Shown here: positions 25,124-37,126 of the stretch, piece after piece
How positions within the stretch are numbered: the first letter of the stretch is position 1
Layout of the letters: each line of letters begins with the position of its first letter
DNA from: Solanum dulcamara
Lineage: Eukaryota > Streptophyta > Magnoliopsida > Solanales > Solanaceae
Direction: 5' to 3'
Length of the DNA: 64,000 nucleotides
NCBI RefSeq assembly: GCF_947179165.1
Contig: NC_077242.1
Coordinates: forward strand, 77,171,097 to 77,235,096
Position numbers and translations under genes: made by a program
The notes under the pieces: generated by a model
What the model was told of the DNA's origin: nothing
What the model saw: only the letters and a program-made list of their open reading frames with translations
The model's database searches: none

Positions 25124-27438
25124 ATATATCCCCCTTGGGATCATTCGTCCTCGAATGAAGATGAAAATAGGAGACATAAGGAATGAATATCATCAATACA
25201 TCAACTTCGATACTCAAATGGTTAATGACTCAAACTCAAGAATAAACATCGACTCAAAGGTAGAAGTAAGGAATATTACCTTGAATATCGTCATCAGAAG
25301 GCATAAATAGATGAGGATAGTTAGCCTTCATATCTTCTTCAGCTTCCCATGTAGCCTCTTCAACAAATTGATTTCGCCATAGGACTTTGACAGATGCCAC
25401 TTCCTTAGTTCTTAATTTGCGAACCTGACGATCAAGAATTTGAACTGGAATCTCTTCATAACTCAAACTCTCTTTCACCCCAATGCTCTCAGCTGGGACA
25501 ACAAGTGAAGGATCTCCCAAACACTTCTTAAGCATAGAGATGTGAAACACGGGATGAATAGCAGCTAATTCTGGAGGCAACTCCAATTCATAGGCTACGT
25601 TACCTACCCTCCTCATAATCTGATAAGGACCAATGTAGCGGGGACTAAGCTTCCCTTTCTTTCCAAATCTCATCACACCCTTCATGGGTGAAACTTTCAA
25701 GTATACCCAATTGTACACTTCGAACTCTAAATCTCTTCTTCTAACATCAGTGTAGGATTTTTGGCGACTTTGAGCAGTCCTCAACCTCTCTTGTATGGTT
25801 TTCACCTTCTCCATAGCTTGGTGAACCAAGTCTGGTCCAATCAACTCAGCTTCACCAACTTCAAACCAACCAATTGGTGATCTACATCTCCTCCCATACA
25901 GAGCTTCATAAGGAGCCATTTGAATACTCGAATGGAAACTATTATTGTATGCAAACTCAATAAGAGGTAAATGATCATCCCAATTACCTTTGAAGTCAAT
26001 AACACAGGCTCTTAACATATCCTCCAAAGTTTGTATCGTACGCTCTGCCTGGCCATCTGTTTGCGGATGAAAAGCAGTACTAAGGTTCACTCTTGAACCC
26101 AAGCCCTTCTGAAATGATTTCCAAAACTGAGCAGTAAATTGAGCTCCCCTATCAGAGATGATAGACAAAGGAACTCCATGCAGTCTAACAATCTCTCTAA
26201 GATACAGTTTGGCATAATCCTCTGCAGTGTTCGTAGTCTTAACCGGCAAGAAATGGGCCGATTTGGTCATCCTATCCACAATCACCCAAATAGAGTCATG
26301 TTGTTTGCGGGTTCGTGGTAAACCGGTAATGAAGTCCATATTGATCATTTCCCACTTCCATTCCGGTATCTCTATATTCTGAGCTACTCCACAAGGCCTT
26401 TGGTGCTCAACTTTAACTTGTTGGCAATTTGGGCACTTGGACACAAACTCTGCTATATCTCTCTTCATTCCACTCCACCAGTATACTTCTCTCAAGTCAT
26501 GATACATCTTTGTTGAACCTGGATGGATGGAATACTTAGAATTATGGGCTTCTTTCATGATTCTCTCCCTAATACTATCAACACTTGGAACACATAATCT
26601 TTCTTGATATCTCAACACTCCATCTCCCCCTTTGGTAAAAGCCATTACCTTCTGCTTGTGAACCTCATCCTTCAGTTGAAGAAGAATAGGGTCCTGAACT
26701 TGCTTTTCTTTCACCTCTGCAACTAGAGATGATTCGGCTCCATTTCGTACTATTGTACCACCCTCACTAGAGTCAATAAGTTGAACTCCCAAACGCGCAA
26801 GTCTATGCACTTTCTTTGCCAACTCCTTCTTTTCCTCTTCCACATGAGTTGTACTCCCCATAGATAACCTGCTAAGAGCATCAGCAACTACATTTGCTTT
26901 ACCTGGGTGGTAGAGAATGCTCATGTCATAATCCTTGAGCAACTCTAGCCATCTCCTTTGCCTCAAATTCAGCTCCTTCTGGCTGAATACATACTGTAAG
27001 CTCTTATGGTCTGTGAACACATCCACATGTACACCATAAAGATAGTGACGCCAAATCTTAAGAGCAAATACCACAGCTGCCAACTCAAGGTCATGAGTGG
27101 GGTAGTTCCTCTCATGAGTCTTAAGCTGCCTGGAGGCATAGGCAATGACCTTACCTTTCTGCATCAATACACATCCCAACCCAACTCTTGAAGCATCACA
27201 ATAGATTACAAAACCATCCATTCCTTCGGGTAGGGATAGTACTGGAGCAGTAGTCAATCTAGCTTTCAACTCTTGAAAACTTTTCTCACAAGCATCAGAC
27301 CATTGAAACTTAGCCTTCTTCTGAGTCAGCTTAGTCAATGGTGAGGATATGGATGAAAATCCCTCAACAAACCTCCTGTAGTAACCAGCCAAACCTAAGA
27401 AACTCCTTATGTCGGTTGGAGAGGTGGGTCGGGGCCAG
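25124..27438 (-). mobile_element. Second, truncated internal region of the same gypsy element
   Basis: Matches 17893-20207 almost base for base; I noticed one difference, in the Gln-Ser/Ala-Gln region near 26384. The open frame 25254-27438 encodes the end of RT, RNase H, integrase and chromodomain, all uninterrupted. It stops abruptly after GTGGGTCGGGGCCAG at 27438, where unrelated sequence begins with CCAAACCTC. No gag, protease, RT core or third LTR is present. Confidence 0.93.
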
Positions 27439-28896
27439 CCAAACCTCAACGAAGTGCAAGTATTATTAATTTTGTTTTCTAACTAGTAATTTTAAATATG
27501 CCGTTAGATTTTGTGGTCATAAAAGCATACCAAATGAAGTAATATACAAAGTTTAAAATTAAATTATCTCTAAGTATAAAAATTCCTGGGGTAAACTAGG
27601 ATATGACTTAATCGATATACCATTTACTCATTTAATTCTTGTTTATGTGAAATGTTTAATTAAGCATTGTGGTTTTATTAAAAAAAAAAGAGGACTTTTG
27701 GGTTGTGTACTTAAACATACGATGATATTTATGTGGCCATAAAACGTGCAAAAAGGATAAACAGAAAAATTTAAAATTAAATTATTTTCAAGTATAAAAA
27801 ATATTTTTTATAAGGCAAATTAGGGCATATGAGCAAATAGTTTTTAGGTGACTATTTAAATGGTGACAAAATGTCGTAATAGGCGATAGAGTGCAAACAA
27901 TCCGGCCAAGTGTGGCTAAAAGTGTAAAAAGTCCCAAAACTTTTGCACGTGGGCCGAAATTGGGCTAATATATCGGGCTTCTCATATTGGGCTGCCATCT
28001 AAGTTAATTCTTCGAAAAATAACGTGTGTTGATGTAATTCCATTATTGATATTTAATGGTCATTTGCACTTTTGTTCCTTTCCGTCAGTAAAAATATCTT
28101 TTTTACGGAGCATAATTTTATAATCTCACATTATAATATCCATTGTAAATGAAACTATAGCTAGAGAGCGAAATTAAGAAAATTGTAGCTAAAGAACATA
28201 ATTAAGATACTTATAATAACTATTTGTGAAATTTTCTCAAAATAAATACTCTTTCAATTCAAATTATCTGTCATACTTTCTAAAAAATATTGTCTCGAAC
28301 TATTTATTATTTTAAAAGTCCAAAATAATTGTTTCCCATTTTGCCCTTCGTAATCAATTAGAATAAATATCAAATGAAGAGAGATTATATTTTAAGACAT
28401 AAATCAAGATAAATAGTCAAAACCTTTCTTAATTAATATTTTCTTCAAAGATGTGTAAGAGAAAAACACGACAAATAATTTGATATTGAGAAAGTAATGC
28501 CCTAATTAAATCTTTAATCAGCTGTAAAGTTGAATTTATTATATTTTTGAAATTTAGGGCTTAATCAAGTTTTGGTTATGTATATAACTTGATCACGTAT
28601 AATTTTTTTTCTCGAATAGTAATTGATTTAGTAGTATTATACTGGAATATCATCAATCTAATATGTGTTTGCAAATGTATTGTCATGTATTTAAATAAAA
28701 ATCGAGAAAAAAAGCCATAAAAACTATCCACATTTTTTTTGCTTCTTCTTCAATCAGAGAGAGAGGTCATGAATTCAGATGCATCATAATTTTGACAATA
28801 AATCGGGCCCTCATTGGAAGTACCTTTCATTCACATGAAAATGTACATAATTAGATCTACGTAATTAATTTTTACTTTATTTCAGGTTAGATTGAG
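27439..28896. other. AT-rich non-coding stretch
   Basis: No gene seen. Two imperfect copies of a roughly 100-bp motif (GTGG(T/C)CATAAAA...TTTAAAATTAAATTAT..AAGTATAAAAA) lie at about 27510-27610 and 27735-27835. Confidence 0.6.
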
Positions 28897-29092
28897 CACT
28901 ACAACAAAAAATATATTTAGTGGCAACAGATTTTTTTTGATATTATCACAAAAAAATTAACGCTGCTTGAGTTAATGACATTGAATTTAGAGTCGCTAAA
29001 ATCTTTTAACAACATTTAAATAGAGTACTAGATATAAATACTCATATTTTACTATTGCCGCTAAATAATTATTGCAATTTTTTTTTGTACTG
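28897..29092. mobile_element. Short CACTA-type MITE
   Basis: Begins CACTACAACAAAAAATATAT and ends TTTTTTTTGTACTG, imperfect inverted ends of the CACTA(C) kind. The interior TTTAGTGGCAAC / TTGCCGCTAAAT and the ACTCATATTTTACTATTG stretch match, inverted, the MITE found beside the four minus-strand RNase copies. Confidence 0.6.
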
Positions 29093-29269
29093 AATGTCTC
29101 ATTTATTTATACTTAATAAATTTCTTAATTTTAATTATATAGATCTTAGTCATAAAGTGTATTTTTTTTGTCTGATTGTTAATTATTTATATCGAAATCA
29201 TCAAATGCATTTCTTTTCTTATTTTAAAATCTATAACAGAATCTTAATATCATGAAGGTACTACCATCC

Positions 29270-29690
29270 ACTTTCACTGCTAACCACACCCATCATTATC
29301 AACTAGACACCTATCATCCATAACCGTCATCTGCAACCATATCTATCATATATCACCGTTAATTACTATGACAATAATCACCACGTCAAATCATCATTTA
29401 CAATTATTACTGCCAATAAACATTACCACACAATATATTAGTCAATACTAATGATGATCACCACAATCAACCATCAATTTGTATCGCTAATCATCTCAAT
29501 TATCCACCATCATCATTAACTATTACTATCATTCATCACCATAATTAGTTATTACTATCAATAACCACTATCAACCATCAATATTATTTGCTATTGACAA
29601 CCATCATTACGATTAACTATTACTCACAACCACCACCATCCATTACCACTGCCCATTTAACATCCATAACCATCTGTCATCACCCTTATG
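29270..29690. repeat. G-poor CAT/ACC/AAC-rich low-complexity tract
   Basis: About 420 bp of irregular trinucleotide-like CATCA, ACCAC and AACCAT motifs with very few G on the plus strand. It looks like an old, decayed microsatellite. No reading frame. Confidence 0.65.
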
Positions 29691-31382
29691 AATTTTGAAT
29701 TTATTATAGAAATTGGACCACTTACAATTATTTAACGCATTTTTCATATGGATATGCTATTTCTTTGATAAAATTCAATTGTTGAATTTCCATGCTACTA
29801 ACATAATAGTTTTGAAATAAATCCAGACGAGAAAATAATTATTACAGAAGAGGAGTTGAAAGCCATTTGACGTAAAGAGGATTTCATGTACCTAAAAAAA
29901 ACATTTGCTTTAGATCAACCAATTTGAAATTTTCCGCAAATATTTAGTGGATGTTTGGATTGACTCATTTTTAAGTGATTTGACTTTAAGCTATTTTTTA
30001 GTTTTGAAAGTATTTGGAGAAAATTGTGAGAGAATATTGATGGGAGATATTTTAGGAAGAAGATTAGAAAAGAGAAAAAAGATCATGAAAGAGAAAAGAG
30101 AGAATATTGAGGGGAGATATTTTAGAAATTTGTTTTTAGAAAAGAGAGATTTCTTTGGGCAGAAAATATAAAACTTTATTAAAGGAAAGTACAAATATGC
30201 AAAAAAATTCAAATATTCATCTTAAACTTTGAACCATTTAATTATTTTAAACAATAAAAAAATCCTAAATATTTACTTCATATGGAATAAAGTGAGTAGC
30301 TAATGAGACTAAAATCTCGAAATCCGCCATTCTTGTTTTTAAGCTTTTATCTCTTGACTAATAATTCGGTTAATACTTAAGCTTAATCGAGCTATTAATT
30401 AAAGTATTTAAAAACATTAAACAACTCAACAAAATTCCACATCTCATTATTCATCTTTTTTTAATTTTGAAACTTTTGAGTTCTAAGCGTTCTTATATAC
30501 TCATTTTATTCTATATTAGTTCATCACTTTTAATTTTCAATTTGCACGGAGTTTAATAAATCATAAATCAGAAGATAATTTTACTAATTCATCCCTAAAA
30601 TTTTTTTTTGAAAATTTTACAAATAAATATAAATACTTTTAAAAAGAATTAATTACAGAGATAATATAGAAAAAAATTAATTAATATTTTTTTGATTTAG
30701 TAAAATAAATAATTAATATGTGACAATTCTTTTTAGTATAATGATAAAATATATGCTTGAATGGGAAAAACGTGTCTATATATGTATTGAAAAATGACAA
30801 AATATTATTGGATGGACAGTTTGGCAATTGATTTTAATTTTAGGTCCACTTGAATCATTTATTGTAGCTTTTATGTCTTTTTGTCTTTTTGTTTTTCTTG
30901 GACGTTCAAATATAAACGTTTTTTTACATTTTTTTTGGTAAATTCTGTGTGTTTCTTTTAAGAATAAAGGGATATTCGTATATGGTAAGAAAATTAGAGC
31001 AAATCCGATCCCGAAATCCTCCGTTGTTGTTCTTTAAGCCTTTATCACTTGACTAATAATTCAATTTATACTTAGGCTTAATTGAGCTATTAATTAAAGT
31101 ATTTTAAACTATTAAACAACTCAACAAAATTCCACTTCTCATTATTCATATTTTTTTTTCATTCAAGAACTCTAACTTTATAAACTTTGAGTTCTAGGTT
31201 CTTATCCACATATATAAATTCATGTTTTTTTTTCTTTTTTAAAATAATTGTTCTTAGCTTGAATGGAAAAAACGTGTCCATTATCGGATAGATATTTGGA
31301 ATGAATTTTAATTTTAGAATCATTTTAATAATTTGTGTCCATTATTCCTAAGATTAAAATCCGTTGTCAAATGAGCCAAGTT
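29691..31382. repeat. AT-rich DNA with local duplicated units
   Basis: Contains two copies of a unit of about 0.6-0.7 kb (from near 30313 and 31010): TCGAAATCC..., CTTGACTAATAATTC, GAGCTATTAATTAAAGTA, AACAACTCAACAAAATTCCAC, then GAATGG(G/A)AAAAACGTGTC. A third copy lies at 33870-34330. A 74-codon frame at 29947-30171 has no recognisable features and overlaps a similar frame on the other strand. Confidence 0.65.
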
Positions 31383-33523
31383 TGTCACGATTCAAAATGC
31401 GTTATGAGTGGCACAACACTTAATCTCCTTGGTGGGAGAACCAACGATACAAACTCCAACTTATAAAATATGATAATAATGCAGAAACTCAATTTATGAG
31501 AGTAAGAAATAATAAAATCACTAAAGTCTATTACATACGTTTTCCCAAAACCTGAAAGTCATCACTTCAAGGACATCTAATTCTAAAATACTAAGTCTAG
31601 AAATATCATACACCAAAATGAATAAATAATATAATGTGTCCGAAAACTAAGGACATCATGCTAAGCCCGAGAGAATCCAACACGAGCTAGAAGGAATAGC
31701 TCACCCTAGAACCTGATGTGCTGGACACTGGCTAGTGATGAGGTCGAGTCGAAGTAGATGAAACACTCGCTGCATTCCACAAAATAAAACAAACAAAAAA
31801 TACAAGTAGGGGTCAGTACAGGACAACATGTACTGAGTAGGTATCATCGACCAACTCGAAATAGAAATCAATATGCATAAAGTAATAGCGGAAAATCAAC
31901 CATAGCACTCAACAGGTGACAACCAACAAGATCAAGATCAAGTGATAACACAATGAACAATTACATAACCAATCAACAATATCAAGATCACACATGAGTA
32001 CTCAGACCTCCACATCACGCTCTTTTGGAAAATGAATTATTTGAGATTGGATAACATTAAGTCATTTTAATTTATTTTTATTTATTATTATCGTGCCGGA
32101 ACGTGACACCCGATCCAATAATATCGTGTCGGCTAGTGACACCCGATCCAAATATATCATAGCGGAATGTGATGCTTGATTCAATAATACCGTGTCGGAA
32201 CATGACACCCGATCCAAATATATCATATCGGAATGTGACACCCAATCCAAATATAACATGTCAAAACGTGATACTCGATCCAAATATACTGTGTCGGAAC
32301 GTTACTCCGATCCAAATATAATTAATTTATCATTCTTTAATATCATATTTCACTTCATTAACAATATTTCATCAAGTTTTCTTTATTCAAGGCATCACTT
32401 TCGATAGGGCAAGTTCAAGATTATGGATTTTACGGTCTTGGAATTGCAGACCAATCACAACAACATACCAACCATCCAAACCACAATAATTAAATGCATA
32501 GTGAACTTCATACAGTACTCAATGAATATTAATCACTATTAAGAGTCTATCTATGATATTGAATAAATCATAACCTACCTCAATCAAAGAACCGAAGTAA
32601 GCAAACTAATTCACTGGTGATTTTTCTTTCTTCTATGCCTCACGTTTCCAATCTATCAAGTATATGATATTCATAAGCAAACGAGTCCGCATACACTCAT
32701 ATTACCCACTAAAACCTTGGCCCCAATTTCAAAAGACCACAAATAGATTTTGATTATTTTATTTGTTGCTGACAATGCAATTGCAGGTTAATTTCTTTAC
32801 GATCCAATTAATAATATAATAATAATAAACCATGTATCGTAGCAACTGGTACATTCAGATTGAGAGCAAGTTACTTATAAATATATTACAAAATGAAAAT
32901 AAAATAATAATAACATTCTAACAATGCCAAAATATGTACATGGGAACACCATAAATGCACCAACTATATATGTTTCACATTACCATTACCCGTGTGCCCT
33001 AATATGTAACTTCCAATGATTATTCATCATTACCCATATTAGCATTCAAAAGTTTTGACACATTCAGTCCTAAAGTCCATTATTTTCACTAGTTAATTGA
33101 AAGAAAATTGAATTGACCGTATAGGATAGATTATTTAACCTATATATGTTCGACACCATAATATTATAAGGGTCATGAATAGATCAATTTAATAAAGATT
33201 CATTACCTGATCTTGAAGTGTAGCTTTTTCTTCGTCGATGTCAATATCCGGCAACTCTCTCTTCTATTTTCTTTTTCAATACCAATTATAAAATAACAAC
33301 TTCCATTTTATCTATTCTAACTACATGGATTTAAGGGAGTAGTGGATTTGAACCACTTCTAATTTAATAAAATATTCTCACTAACCTCCAACTAAATTTG
33401 CTAACCCATTAATTATATAACTTTAGTTAACAAATAGTTCAAAATTTCATCTAAAATTTACAAGATGAGTCTTTTATGAAATAAAAATCTCTAATATTCA
33501 AAACGATCTAATGGATCATTACA
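31383..33523. mobile_element. LTR-like block (probable solo LTR)
   Basis: Starts TGTCACGATTCAAAATGCG and ends ATGGATCATTACA, terminal forms shared with the solo LTR at 1056-3317. It also shares a GGGTCAGTACAGGACAACATG-type motif with that LTR's GGGTGAGTACCAAACAACACGG. It interrupts a locally duplicated unit. I could not find a matching 5-bp duplication (AAGTT and TGTCC), so the borders or its history are uncertain. Confidence 0.6.
32087..32330. repeat. 33-bp tandem repeat, about 7 units
   Basis: Units of the form ATCGTGTCGGAACGTGACAC followed by CCGATCCAAATAT, diverged from one another. Inverted versions occur at 4008-4083, 37488-37563 and 44436-44493. Peptide repeats in its frames (SKYxxSExDTR-like) come from the DNA repeat. 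Confidence 0.85.
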
Positions 33524-34728
33524 TGTCCATCCAAATTAGGACCATTTTAATAATTTATGGTAGCTTTTGTGTTTCTTTATCATTTTTTTCTTGCCCTTCC
33601 AATAAAAGATTTATACATTTCTTTCCAAAAAAAAAGTAAAAATTAATTATGGTAAATTGGCATGACAAAAGTTTGTTATGGAATGGATAAGATGAAGTCC
33701 TCTTTTTTGGATTTTAAAAAAAAATAATCAATTCTCTATTTATGTTCTTAAGACAAAGAGATATTCAGATATGATAAGAAAATCAGAGCAAATGTTATCT
33801 GGAAATCCTCTATTCTTGTTCTTAAGACAAAGAAATATTGAGATATGATAAGAAAATCAAAACAAATCTTTTCTCGAAATCCTCTATTTTTGTTCTTAAG
33901 CTTTTATCTGTTTACTTATAATTCAATCAATACTTAAGCTTAGTCGAGTTATTAATTAAAGTCTTTAAAACCATTAAACAACTCAAGAAAAATTCCACAT
34001 CTTATAATCATTTTTTAATTCAAGAATCCTAACTTTCTAAACTTTCTTAATTTACTTATTTTTAGTTTAGTTTACTGTCTTTTTTTTTTGGTCTTGGCTT
34101 GAATGGAAAAAACGTGTCTATTGATTAGCTATTAGTGGATGTACGTTTGTGACCACAAATTTTAGGACCATTTGGATTATTTACCGTACTCTCTTCCATC
34201 AGTTTTATTTATCATATTTTAACTTGACACATTTATTAATTAATAATGATTGACATGATTATTTTATCATTTAAAGAAAGTAATTTTTTGATAATTTTAG
34301 GCCCCTTGGATCATTTATTATAGCTTTTATACAAGTAAAAACACCATATAAGGTTATCTTGTAAATATTTATGTTAGTATTTTTATTTTAAATATTATCA
34401 TTTTTATTTGCAGTGTAACCATCTTGTAAATATCCAATTCGACATGATTCGTCAAATTTCAAAACTCTCATGTGCTAATTTATCTAGGCTGAGTCAATCC
34501 GTCTGTTTATGATATTTTGAGTGAAACTTTAACTTCATTGAAGTTTTTCTGTCAAATCCAAATTTGTCTAAAAGGTCGAATTTTAGTTTCTAATTTTGTG
34601 ACTTGTAAAATTATAGATTTATTATAGAAAACTAACAGGGTGCGTATGTATTATTATAGATTTATGGGATCATTTATCATTGTAAAATTATGTATATTTG
34701 AAAAATTGTGATGACATATAATCATCAA
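33524..34728. other. AT-rich non-coding DNA with the third local repeat unit
   Basis: Holds the third copy of the unit described at 29691-31382 (about 33870-34330) plus a partial one before it (near 33780-33860). No gene seen. Confidence 0.6.
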
Positions 34729-34860
34729 CAACAACAACATATCCTGTGAAATTCCATTGGGTGGGTTATAATGTATACAGACCTTACCACTACCTCATAG
34801 AAACACGTAGAGAGACTGTTTTTAAAAGACCCTTGACTCGAGTGCATCAAACTCAAGTAA
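34729..34860 (-). mobile_element. SINE 3' fragment
   Basis: Read on the minus strand: AACAGTCTCTCTACG, then GGTAAGGTCTGTATACA, ACCCACCCAATGGAATTTCA and a TTGTTGTTGTTG tail, the recognisable 3' half of a common Solanaceae SINE with a TTG tail. The tRNA-like head is missing. Confidence 0.65.
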
Positions 34861-35505
34861 AGAAAAAAAAGAAAATAATGGGGAAAACATAACAATTAAT
34901 AAGAAAAGTAGTGTAAAGTCTATAAGAAAGAAACAATAACAACAACAAAAACAAAATATTGTAACTATCGAAACACAATAAATAACATATGGAAAGAACT
35001 ATAAGGGTACAACTAATACTACAATTGACACTAACAAGTCTAAACTCTGGCAAGGCAAGACAACATGATTCTACCCCTATTGACCTTCTATTTGATCAAA
35101 ACGAATAATACGTATCATGGGATTGGACAATGATATTATTTCCTTAATGAAAAGTTTTTTATAAGCGAACAAATATTGTGACATATTTAAAATCACAAAT
35201 TTCAAAAGTTTTATAGCTATATAAATGTTATATCATATTTAAAATCACAAATTTCTGAATTTTTTTTTCTTTATTAAACATTGTATAAAGTCAAACAATA
35301 TCAAATTGCAACTTATAGTAATTTGCGTATAGTTTTTAAATATCTAAATTCTATTTTTAAAATATTGAGTTGATCAAATCCAATTAATGTTATTAATTAA
35401 CTTCAAAGATTAGTCAAACTAACTTTCAAAAAAAATGAAAAATATCACATAATTTGAGACGGAAGAGAGAGTGTTGATAACCTAAAAACTATTCACATCA
35501 CTCTC
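34861..35505. other. Upstream region of RNT-A2, no gene seen
   Basis: AT-rich. ATCATATTTAAAATCACAAATTTC-type motifs are repeated near 35180 and 35230. It ends about 60 bp before the RNT-A2 start codon. Confidence 0.5.
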
Positions 35506-35513
35506 TATATAAT
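35506..35513 (+). promoter_or_regulatory. Probable TATA box of RNT-A2
   Basis: TATATAAT lies 51 bp before the ATG at 35564, a plausible core-promoter position given the short leader CAATCAACTCAACTCAACCC. Confidence 0.6.
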
Positions 35514-35563
35514 GTTGTTGAGATCTCACTCCATTTTCTACAATCAACTCAACTCAACCCAAC

Positions 35564-37126
35564 ATGAAGAAGATGGAACTTCCCTTCTTTTTTCTTGTTC
35601 TCATTTTGCTACTTGAAATAACATTTTCTGTTGAGTCTCAAAATCCAGCACTCTTGAAGTATGTGCTTGAATGGCCACCTACTTTCTGTATTCAATTGAA
35701 TCACGAAAAAGAAGGTTGGTGCAAAGTACCAATTCCTTATCATCAATTCACACTGCATGGCCTTATGCCAGCAGATGAAGAAGGATTTAGCATTAAATAT
35801 TGCTCGAACACAGAGCCAAATTGGAATGCGCTGGTATATATTAATTACTGTTTACTTTTTGAGAGTTTTAAGTTTTCTGCACTGACAAACAGACAGTACA
35901 AAACAATAAGGGATGATACTACTTTTTATAGACATCCTTAACACTACACTTTTATTAAAGTCATGCATGTTATTTACCTTATAATAATGCAATTTCAATC
36001 TGTTATAGTAGGTTAGTTATCATAAAGATATTTACATTACATGCATGTGCGTAATGAGATCTGATTGTGTAAATATTACTTTTTTTTATGACATTGTAGT
36101 TTGAATCAACCAGAGATGAACTCGTAACATTCTGGCCATCGCTTAGAGAAGATTTTAATGAGACGGAGTTCTGGAAGCGCCAGTGGCGAGCCCATGGATC
36201 GTGTGCAGGAACAACACCTGAAGAGTACTTCCACAAAGCAATACATATCAATCACTTGCCTGAACATGGCAACTTGTTCAATTACTTGATAAAAAGAGGG
36301 ATTTTTCCAAGTGATCATAGGGCTTATCGAAAAGAAGATATTGTTAAGGCTATCCAAAGTGTCTTTGATGAATTTCCTTCTCTAATTCGTCAACGTTCTC
36401 CCCCTCGTCCTTCTTCTGGATCACCATCGCGTAATATTTATCTCTCTTGTGTTCCAACAAATCATGGTTACATATTGAGTGAGGTTACCTTGTGCACTAA
36501 TCTAGAGGGCACTGAATACATTTCATGTCCATTAGAAGCTGATCCAGCAAGTTGCCCTGATGAAATTATGCTCCCTCTTCCAAATGATCAAATACGGTAA
36601 CGATTTTCATTAACCTAGTAAAAAGTTATTTAAATTTGGTATGTTTGTTGTTTGAAGTTAAATTGAAATATTAGATTGATTCAATATTTTAAAACTAAAA
36701 TTTAAATATTAATTTTTTTTTATGAAAAGTACTTTTTTTATAAGAAAAATTAATACCACTATAAGTTATAATTTTTATATCTCATGTTAATATATATGAT
36801 TAAAACTATATTTTAAAATATTGGTCAAAATTTATATAGTTTGAATTTAAAAAAATATAAAATATGATATAAATCACGAGAAAAGGAGTACTTAACTACT
36901 TATTCACACACGTACACTTGTATTAATTAACTATGATTAAGTAATACATATTGGATCTCAATTTAAAGACTATGTACCATGGTTAAATTATTTGATTTGA
37001 TTTAACAATTGAATACAAATAAATACTTACCGATTTAACTTTATATTAATGTTTAATTATATAATTCTTTGTAGGCCGTATCTGCCGCTGATGGATAAAT
37101 GGAAGAAACCAATGGGAAATATATGA
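35564..37126 (+). CDS. RNase T2 (S-like) gene RNT-A2, three exons, altered active site
   Basis: Exons 35564-35833, 36100-36596 and 37075-37126 give 272 aa with consistent phases and GT/AG borders. Residues 1-25 are a signal peptide (FFFLVLILLLEITFSVES), so it is probably secreted or vacuolar. RNase T2 endoribonucleases cleave RNA with two His and one Glu. Here the first motif is HGLMP (H65 kept, Trp to Met at 68) and the second is QWRAHGSC (H122 kept, Glu to Gln at 118). Two Cys present in RNT-C (in GIIAC and in the proline-rich insert) are both absent: the equivalents are GIFPSD near 157-162 and RQRSPPRPSSGSPS near 188-201. Exon 3 adds RPYLPLMDKWKKPMGNI. If intron 2 is retained, TAA at 36598-36600 ends the protein after R256. 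It is complete and open, but activity is likely reduced. Confidence 0.87.

Noticed and set aside
32062..32407. Frames on both strands with repeated DRVS/SKY peptides, and the idea of a CRISPR-like array
   Set aside because: The 33-bp units are contiguous and diverged with no unique spacers, in a plant LTR-like repeat; CRISPR does not apply and the peptides come from the DNA repeat.
31383..33523. Calling this a certain solo LTR
   Set aside because: Termini fit, but the flanking 5-mers AAGTT and TGTCC do not match and the host unit is itself repeated, so it is listed only as probable.
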